From the NCBI GenBank assembly GCA_964577255.1, contig CAZNYM010000057.1:1-9034 (forward strand): DNA of 9,034 nt, in the 5' to 3' direction. Below are positions 5,343 through 9,034 of the stretch, piece after piece (within the stretch, counting starts at the first letter, position 1; each line of letters begins with the position of its first letter). The notes under the pieces were generated by a model. That model made no database searches, was not told the origin of the DNA, and saw only the letters and a list, made by a program, of their open reading frames with translations. The translations under genes and the position numbers were made by a program. Source of the stretch: Micavibrio_C sp964577255. GTDB taxonomy: Bacteria > Pseudomonadota > Alphaproteobacteria > Micavibrionales > Micavibrionaceae.

Positions 5343-5464
5343 CGAGTCTAGATAGTCTTGCTGGTGTCATGCATTGTGCCTGCTCTTGTTCTCTCTATGC
5401 TCCCACCGGCAGGCGTCATGACGGCGTTTGCCTTTTACTAAATGCCAACTTATGAGGATTCTAA
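5343..5464 (+). promoter_or_regulatory. Long 5' leader of the cold-shock mRNA with a central hairpin
   Basis: The 202-bp space between the membrane protein and the cold-shock gene holds no convincing gene. The expected leader contains the perfect palindrome CGTCATGACG (5414-5423) inside flanking GGCA (5408-5411) and TGCC (5429-5432), followed by TTTT. A second TGCC at 5443-5446 could compete for GGCA, closer to the GAGGA ribosome binding site at 5453-5457. This would suit a temperature-sensitive leader by analogy with cspA, but the switching is inference. No RNA family is recognised by eye. Confidence 0.3.
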
Positions 5465-5683
5465 ATGGCAAACGACAAATCGACCGGTACCGTTAAATGG
5501 TTTAACAGCACCAAAGGTTTTGGTTTCATCCAGCCCGACTCGGGCGGTTCCGATGTGTTCGTGCACATCAGCGCCGTGCAGAAAGCGGGCATGCAGACTC
5601 TGCGTGAAGGCCAGAAAATCTCTTACGAACTGGCGACCGAAAAAGGCCGCACCTCGGCCACCAATCTGGCCGACGCCGCGTAA
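5465..5683 (+). CDS. CspA-family cold-shock protein
   Basis: This 72-residue protein is a single cold-shock domain, a five-stranded OB-fold that binds single-stranded RNA and DNA and acts as an RNA chaperone. It starts MANDKSTGTVKWFN and carries RNP1 KGFGFI (17-22) and RNP2 VFVHI (31-35), with the aromatic residues that stack on bases in place. The domain fills the whole protein and its length is normal. GAGGA about 7 nt upstream supports the ATG at 5465. The long leader and the terminator immediately downstream indicate a monocistronic unit. Whether it is cold-induced or constitutive cannot be read from the protein, since many bacteria keep several paralogues; csp gene letters are therefore not assigned. 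Confidence 0.97.
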   Translation: MANDKSTGTVKWFNSTKGFGFIQPDSGGSDVFVHISAVQKAGMQTLREGQKISYELATEKGRTSATNLADAA

Positions 5684-5706
5684 GGTTTCCACCGGTTCAA
5701 AGTTAG

Positions 5707-5735
5707 AAAAAGCCCCCGGCAACGGGGGCTTTTTT
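5707..5735 (+). terminator. Intrinsic terminator after the cold-shock gene
   Basis: AAAAAGCCCCCG, a GCAA tetraloop and CGGGGGCTTTTT form a 12-bp perfect hairpin ending in a run of six T. The stem begins 23 nt after the cold-shock stop codon. The A tract on the other side would allow termination from the minus strand too, but no minus-strand gene lies there. Confidence 0.95.
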
Positions 5736-5758
5736 CTTTGCGTGCCGCCCACTATACT
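5730..5758 (+). promoter_or_regulatory. Possible promoter of the Ca2+/H+ antiporter gene
   Basis: TATACT (5753-5758) is a five-of-six -10 box, 26 nt before the chaA start. The -35 position falls in the T tract of the preceding terminator (TTTTTT at 5730-5735, 17-nt spacing) and is poor. The gene must have its own start because a strong terminator precedes it, so this is the best candidate, perhaps needing an activator. Confidence 0.3.
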
Positions 5759-5784
5759 GAGAATCATTAAACAAATGGCCTGAC

Positions 5785-6852
5785 ATGCACCGCTGGGATA
5801 TCTTTCTGCCGATTGTTGCTGCAGCTTTTCTTGCGGGCTCTTTCATAGTCCCCATGGGTCTCGTCTATGGGCTGCTTATGTCCATGGCTCTCATCGGCGT
5901 CGTGATCGCCGCCGTCCATCACGCGGAGCTGGTGGCCTCACGGGTGGGCGAGCCCTTCGGGACACTCGTGCTGGCGGTTGCCATCACTGTGATCGAAGTA
6001 GCGCTGATCGTTTCCGTGATGCTGGCGGGGGGGCCTGAGAAAGCAACTCTCCCGCGCGACACGATATATGCCGCCATCATGATCATCTGCACCGGCGTGG
6101 TGGGGGTTTGCATGCTGGTGGGTGGGCTGCATCATCATGAGCAGAAATTTCACTCGGGCGGGGCCAATTCCGCATTCGCCGCGCTGACGGCGCTGGTTGG
6201 TCTTTCGCTCGTCCTGCCCTCCTTCACCACCAGCTCGGAAGTCGGAACCTACACCTTTTCCCAGCTTATCCTTGTCGCGTTTTCATCTCTGGCACTGTGG
6301 GGTGTTTTTGTCTTTGTGCAGACGATCCGCCACCGCGATTATTTCCTGCCCCAGATCAATCCGGGGAATGAAAATATACATGCCGAGCCCCCTACAGCGA
6401 AGCAGGCGGCCATGAGTTTTGCTTTCCTGCTTGTTTCCCTTGTGGCGATTGTCGGCTCGGCCAAGCAGCTTTCGCCTCTGATCGAAGGCGCGATCGTGGC
6501 GGTCGGTGCGCCCAAGGCGGCCATCGGTATCGTAATCGCGCTGATCGTCCTTCTGCCCGAGACATGGGCGGCGGTAAGAGCGGCGCGGGCCGACCGCCTG
6601 CAGACAAGCATGAATCTGGCACTGGGCTCCGCGCTTGCCAGCATCGGGCTGACCATTCCGGCGGTCGTGGTCACGGCCATCCTTCTCGACCTTCCGCTTG
6701 TTCTTGGGCTTGAGCTCAAGGACACGGCGCTCCTGACTCTTGCCTTCATCGTGTGCGGCATCACGCTGGGCACGGGCAGAACGACAGTCATGCAGGGGGC
6801 AACGCACCTGGTGCTGTTCGCTGCTTTCCTTTTCCTCGCCTTCGTTCCCTGA
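5785..6852 (+). CDS. chaA: Calcium/proton antiporter, ChaA type (CaCA superfamily)
   Basis: This inner-membrane exchanger expels Ca2+ (in E. coli ChaA also Na+ and K+) in exchange for protons. The 355-residue protein is complete and strongly hydrophobic, with about ten or eleven membrane segments. The two inverted alpha repeats of the superfamily are visible. The first is GEPFGTLVLAVAITVIE (55-71), with the cation-binding Glu E71. The second is IALIVLLPETWAAVRAARAD (251-270) with E259, continuing through LQTSMNLALGSALASIGLT. The central HHHEQKF (116-122) and QTIRHRDYFLP (179-189) are also typical of ChaA. The start at 5785 lacks a clear Shine-Dalgarno sequence; the hydrophobic N-terminus WDIFLPIVAAAFLAG supports it. 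It stands alone between the cold-shock terminator and a convergent gene, so pH, salt or calcium tolerance is suggested only by family. Confidence 0.95.
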   Translation: MHRWDIFLPIVAAAFLAGSFIVPMGLVYGLLMSMALIGVVIAAVHHAELVASRVGEPFGTLVLAVAITVIEVALIVSVMLAGGPEKATLPRDTIYAAIMIICTGVVGVCMLVGGLHHHEQKFHSGGANSAFAALTALVGLSLVLPSFTTSSEVGTYTFSQLILVAFSSLALWGVFVFVQTIRHRDYFLPQINPGNENIHAEPPTAKQAAMSFAFLLVSLVAIVGSAKQLSPLIEGAIVAVGAPKAAIGIVIALIVLLPETWAAVRAARADRLQTSMNLALGSALASIGLTIPAVVVTAILLDLPLVLGLELKDTALLTLAFIVCGITLGTGRTTVMQGATHLVLFAAFLFLAFVP

Positions 6853-6861
6853 CGGCTGCAG

Positions 6862-6895
6862 CTACCTGTCCATTTTTACGCCCGGCACCAGGTAG
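6862..6895 (-). repeat. Inverted repeat spanning the stop of the hypothetical gene
   Basis: CTACCTG (6862-6868) and CAGGTAG (6889-6895) are perfect complements 20 nt apart, the first including the minus-strand stop codon. The repeat could form a 7-bp hairpin at the transcript end, but no T tract follows on either strand, so it is not a normal intrinsic terminator. Confidence 0.3.
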
Positions 6896-7431
6896 GAGCG
6901 GGGGTTCATTGCGCAGATGTGCCGGTTTTGCCTGAGAACGAAATCATCGGGCCTGACATCCAGAACAGAAGCCGCGCGGAGGAAAACATCGGCCACGCCG
7001 CGGTAATATTCGTTGCGCGATTCAAAAAAGGCTTTGACATGCGCGTTCATCTTCTCGTTCTGCCCACGGCCTTCATGGGCCAGGCGCCCGCGGTTTTTGT
7101 CCGTCTGGATTTCTGTCGTGGACAGGATAGAGGTCATGCCGCCCGGCTCTTCCTGAAAGAACAGCCCCATGTCGTACAGTTTTCCGGTGGCGGGATTTAC
7201 CACGACCGCGGTGCGGCCGACGATGTGGGTGTGCTCGTCATCCGACCAGAGCCGCTCCATCAGCGCCACCGCCCGGCCGTTCGGTACGCGGAAAGACACC
7301 ATCGCTTTATCGGTGGTGATATAACGTTCATCTTCAAGCGGGCCGTGCAGGCGGATCTCGTCCGATCCTGCGGGCGGAATACCGTCGCGCTGGGCGATTT
7401 TGACCGCGCGTTTGAAATAATCTTCGTTCAT
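6862..7431 (-). CDS. Hypothetical protein, no recognised family
   Basis: I do not recognise this 189-residue protein. It is soluble-looking, with no signal peptide or membrane segment. It has a helical, charged start (MNEDYFKRAVKIAQRDG), a likely beta-rich middle (AMVSFRVPNGRAVALMERLW, HIVGRTAVVVNPATGKLYDM) and a helical C-terminal part (NAHVKAFFESRNEYYRGVADVF). The two cysteine-free halves show no HExxH, P-loop or DNA-binding motif. The only cysteine lies in the late NRHICAMNPRSYLVPG segment. ATG 7431 is chosen because AGGAGA lies 6 nt upstream on the minus strand; the frame is open 29 codons further with no support. Coding is supported by this site and by sensible amino-acid composition. 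It converges on chaA with 9 bp between the stop codons, and is divergent from the Sel1-type gene, with which it could share regulation. Confidence 0.8.
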   Translation of the reverse strand: MNEDYFKRAVKIAQRDGIPPAGSDEIRLHGPLEDERYITTDKAMVSFRVPNGRAVALMERLWSDDEHTHIVGRTAVVVNPATGKLYDMGLFFQEEPGGMTSILSTTEIQTDKNRGRLAHEGRGQNEKMNAHVKAFFESRNEYYRGVADVFLRAASVLDVRPDDFVLRQNRHICAMNPRSYLVPGVKMDR

Positions 7432-7443
7432 GGCGTCTCTCCT

Positions 7444-7458
7444 GATCCGTTCCGGATC
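7444..7458 (-). promoter_or_regulatory. Hairpin abutting the ribosome binding site of the hypothetical gene
   Basis: On the minus strand GATCCG-GAA-CGGATC is a perfect 6-bp stem with a 3-nt loop. Its last base lies two bases from the AGGAGA ribosome binding site at 7437-7442. As RNA it could affect ribosome access; as DNA it is a 15-bp near-palindrome that could be an operator in the divergent 168-bp region. Neither role is shown. Confidence 0.3.
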
Positions 7459-7599
7459 CATAAGACAACAAATGGAGGTGGAATGCGATAAAAAACGGCA
7501 AAACTGTCCGCGCGTCACGATTACAGGGGTTTAGCCTGTCATTTCCATCGCGTTTCCTGTAGTCTTGAGACCTAGTAGAAGTTTGCAAGGGATTGGGGA

Positions 7600-9015
7600 A
7601 TGGATCGTAAAAAGCAACCCGCCTTGGTAATCGCTGTCTCTTTGTGCATAGGCGGGTTTTTGCTGCTCGTCACCGCCCGTGGCATGAATCCCCAGGTGGC
7701 GACATGGTCACTGCTGGCTGCTTTCAATCACGCACCGTCGGAATTCAAGCTTGGCAATCATTTTCTTGGCACGCAGGAAGATCCCGGCAAGGGAATAGAG
7801 CTGATGATCGAGTCGGGCGAGCACGGTTTCGGGCCGGCGCAAAATTTCCTTGGCTGGTGGTATGACGAGCACCCGGGCAACAGAGGCAATTACGACTACG
7901 AACAAGCAGAATACTGGTACAACAAGGCGGCAGCGCAGGGGATCATGAGCTCCATTCATAATCTCGGGCGCGTCTACGAAAAAACAAGACGCTTCGATCT
8001 GGTAGAGGCCCAATTCCTTAAAGCTGCGGAAAAAGACTGGGCGAACGCTCAGAACTCGCTGGGGCACTGGTATTACACTAATAAAAACAACAAAGCGGGC
8101 CATGATGTTAAAAAGGCGGAGTACTGGTTCACGAAGGCTGCGAAAAAGGATCACGATCTTGCGCTGCACGCGCTGGGCTCCATCCACAGGGACCGGGGCG
8201 AATACGATAAGGCCATCGGCTTCTTTGAAAAATCCTATGCAAAAGGCAAAAACCGGCCCGATAACCAGTCGGCCAAGGCGCTGGGCCATTTTTACAGCAA
8301 GGGCCCCGCGCCGGAATACCACAACCGGAAAAAGGCGCTCTACTGGTACAACGANNNNNNNNNNGCCGACGATCTTTATCAGGCGGCGGCCTATTATCTG
8401 GCGGATGCTGGCGAGGGCGAGGATAGTTGGAACAGCCCGCAGGCCCTGCAGGGCATGAAATGGATGGTGGAGGCCGGCAGCAAGGGTGAAAGAGACGCCA
8501 AAATCGATATTTATCGGAAATGGCATGCGTGCTTTGCCATCGTCAGCGAAAAGCGGCGCTATAATTGCGCGATGATGGCGGCGGCGGAGAACGAACACGC
8601 CAGGATTTTTCTGGCGGTGGAAACAGGGGCTGCCACGCCCGCCGAATTTGATCGGTTGCGCCGCGATGCCGTGGCCGGAGATACGGAAGCGCAGCTGGTG
8701 CTGATAAATCTGTTGACGCGGGATCTTGCCGGCGCCGGGGAGACGGAGGATTACAGGAAATTCTATATTCTCAGCAACGTCTTCGTGAACGGCAGCAGCG
8801 AAGACCGCTATAAAATATCCAACCGCTTCATCGACACCTTCAGGAAAGACACGGACGAACTGATGGCCAGCGCGCTCGAGCGTCTGGGTGATGCCGGCAC
8901 CGGAGAAGCCAGCGCCTGCGCGCGGCTTTATAACTCAGACAAAAAAGGTTTTGAGGAGTGTCTATACCCGGGGCTGAATGAAACCGCAGCCGATGCCACC
9001 ACGGTGGCTCAATAA
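7600..9015 (+). CDS. Membrane-anchored Sel1/TPR-like repeat protein, with an internal assembly gap
   Basis: The protein (about 471 residues, four of them unknown) begins with a basic N-terminus and a hydrophobic segment (8-25, PALVIAVSLCIGGFLLLV). This is an uncleaved anchor or a signal peptide that would place the rest in the periplasm. Sel1-type helical repeats follow, recognisable by W(Y/F)xKAA...A...LG..Y: about 65-88 (FGPAQNFLGWWYD), 101-126 (AEYWYNKAAAQG), 134-159 (EAQFLKAAEKD), 170-196 (AEYWFTKAAKKD), 200-232 and 242-270. Beyond 280 the repeats decay, although DAVAGDTEAQLVLINLL (356-372) looks like another. Such repeats form protein-binding solenoids; the partner is unknown. Apart from C16, the only cysteines lie in the C-terminal half, at 311, 323, 440 and 454, and could form disulfides. 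AAGGGA 7 nt upstream supports the ATG at 7600. The ten N at 8355-8364 happen to keep the frame. Confidence 0.88.
   Translation: MDRKKQPALVIAVSLCIGGFLLLVTARGMNPQVATWSLLAAFNHAPSEFKLGNHFLGTQEDPGKGIELMIESGEHGFGPAQNFLGWWYDEHPGNRGNYDYEQAEYWYNKAAAQGIMSSIHNLGRVYEKTRRFDLVEAQFLKAAEKDWANAQNSLGHWYYTNKNNKAGHDVKKAEYWFTKAAKKDHDLALHALGSIHRDRGEYDKAIGFFEKSYAKGKNRPDNQSAKALGHFYSKGPAPEYHNRKKALYWYNXXXXADDLYQAAAYYLADAGEGEDSWNSPQALQGMKWMVEAGSKGERDAKIDIYRKWHACFAIVSEKRRYNCAMMAAAENEHARIFLAVETGAATPAEFDRLRRDAVAGDTEAQLVLINLLTRDLAGAGETEDYRKFYILSNVFVNGSSEDRYKISNRFIDTFRKDTDELMASALERLGDAGTGEASACARLYNSDKKGFEECLYPGLNETAADATTVAQ
8355..8364. other. Assembly gap (10 N) inside the Sel1-type gene
   Basis: Ten N follow the codons for ALYWYN and precede ADDLYQAAAYYLAD. 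GA plus ten N makes four codons, so the frame continues, but the other 10-N run in this window is demonstrably the wrong size. The true number of missing residues, possibly including part or all of a repeat unit, is unknown. Confidence 0.85.
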
Positions 9016-9034
9016 GTACGGTGGCTGGCGGAGC

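Noticed and set aside
5397..5441. A 14-codon upstream frame (MLPPAGVMTAFAFY) in the cold-shock leader
   Set aside because: No ribosome binding site precedes it and it does not overlap the cold-shock start; it is probably chance.
7432..7599. Search for promoters in the divergent region between the hypothetical and Sel1-type genes
   Set aside because: I found no pair of -35 and -10 boxes with acceptable spacing on either strand; only the small GATCCG hairpin and weak ACAGG/CCTGT repeats are visible.
7708..8598. A 296-codon open frame on the minus strand opposite the Sel1-type gene
   Set aside because: It has no ribosome binding site or family resemblance and it crosses the N gap; the plus strand carries clear repeats and a good start.
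9001..9026. Direct repeat ACGGTGGCT (9001-9009 and 9018-9026) at the right edge
   Set aside because: Nine bases, 8 bp apart, at the end of a coding region and the window edge; there is no sign of an attachment site or mobile element, and chance is likely.

Overview
The window looks like a draft-assembly contig from an alphaproteobacterium. It is GC-rich, and its encoded proteins (PepN, Obg, L27, ChaA and a PAS histidine kinase) read as alphaproteobacterial. This is a judgement from family resemblance, not from a search. Two runs of exactly 10 N (742-751 and 8355-8364) are scaffold placeholders inside genes. Most of the window is housekeeping or common accessory content. I see no prophage, insertion sequence, CRISPR array, tRNA or rRNA.

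Left third (1-2767, all on the minus strand): a ribosomal-protein/GTPase cluster reading rplU (L21), rpmA (L27), obgE, then the N-terminal third of pepN (aminopeptidase N), which runs off the left edge. A near-consensus sigma-70 promoter (TTGACA, 16 nt, TATATT) sits just upstream of rplU. Two terminator-like hairpins lie inside the cluster. One is in the short rplU leader. The other is between rpmA and obgE, where it overlaps a possible 15-codon leader peptide whose stop overlaps the obgE start codon. They suggest, but do not prove, that transcription is stepped down before obgE.

Middle (2809-5262, plus strand): a soluble sensor histidine kinase (degenerate receiver-like N-terminus, PAS, HisKA, HATPase) is followed by a stand-alone receiver-only response regulator. 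Next comes a small three-segment membrane protein with a Cys-Cys pair in its first membrane segment and a His/Cys-rich loop, perhaps distantly MerC-like. A good promoter ends 7 nt before its start codon, which suggests a leaderless transcript.

Right part (5263-9034): a cold-shock protein gene has a roughly 120-nt predicted 5' leader and a textbook intrinsic terminator. It is followed by chaA, a Ca2+/H+ antiporter of the CaCA superfamily. A minus-strand gene of unknown function converges on chaA with only 9 bp between the stop codons. A divergent plus-strand gene encodes a membrane-anchored Sel1/TPR-like repeat protein interrupted by the second assembly gap.

The most interesting points are regulatory: the rpmA-obgE attenuator/leader-peptide arrangement, the rplU leader hairpin and the leaderless promoter. 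After these come the pseudo-receiver kinase and the metal-ligand-rich small membrane protein. I found no clearly new multi-gene system.
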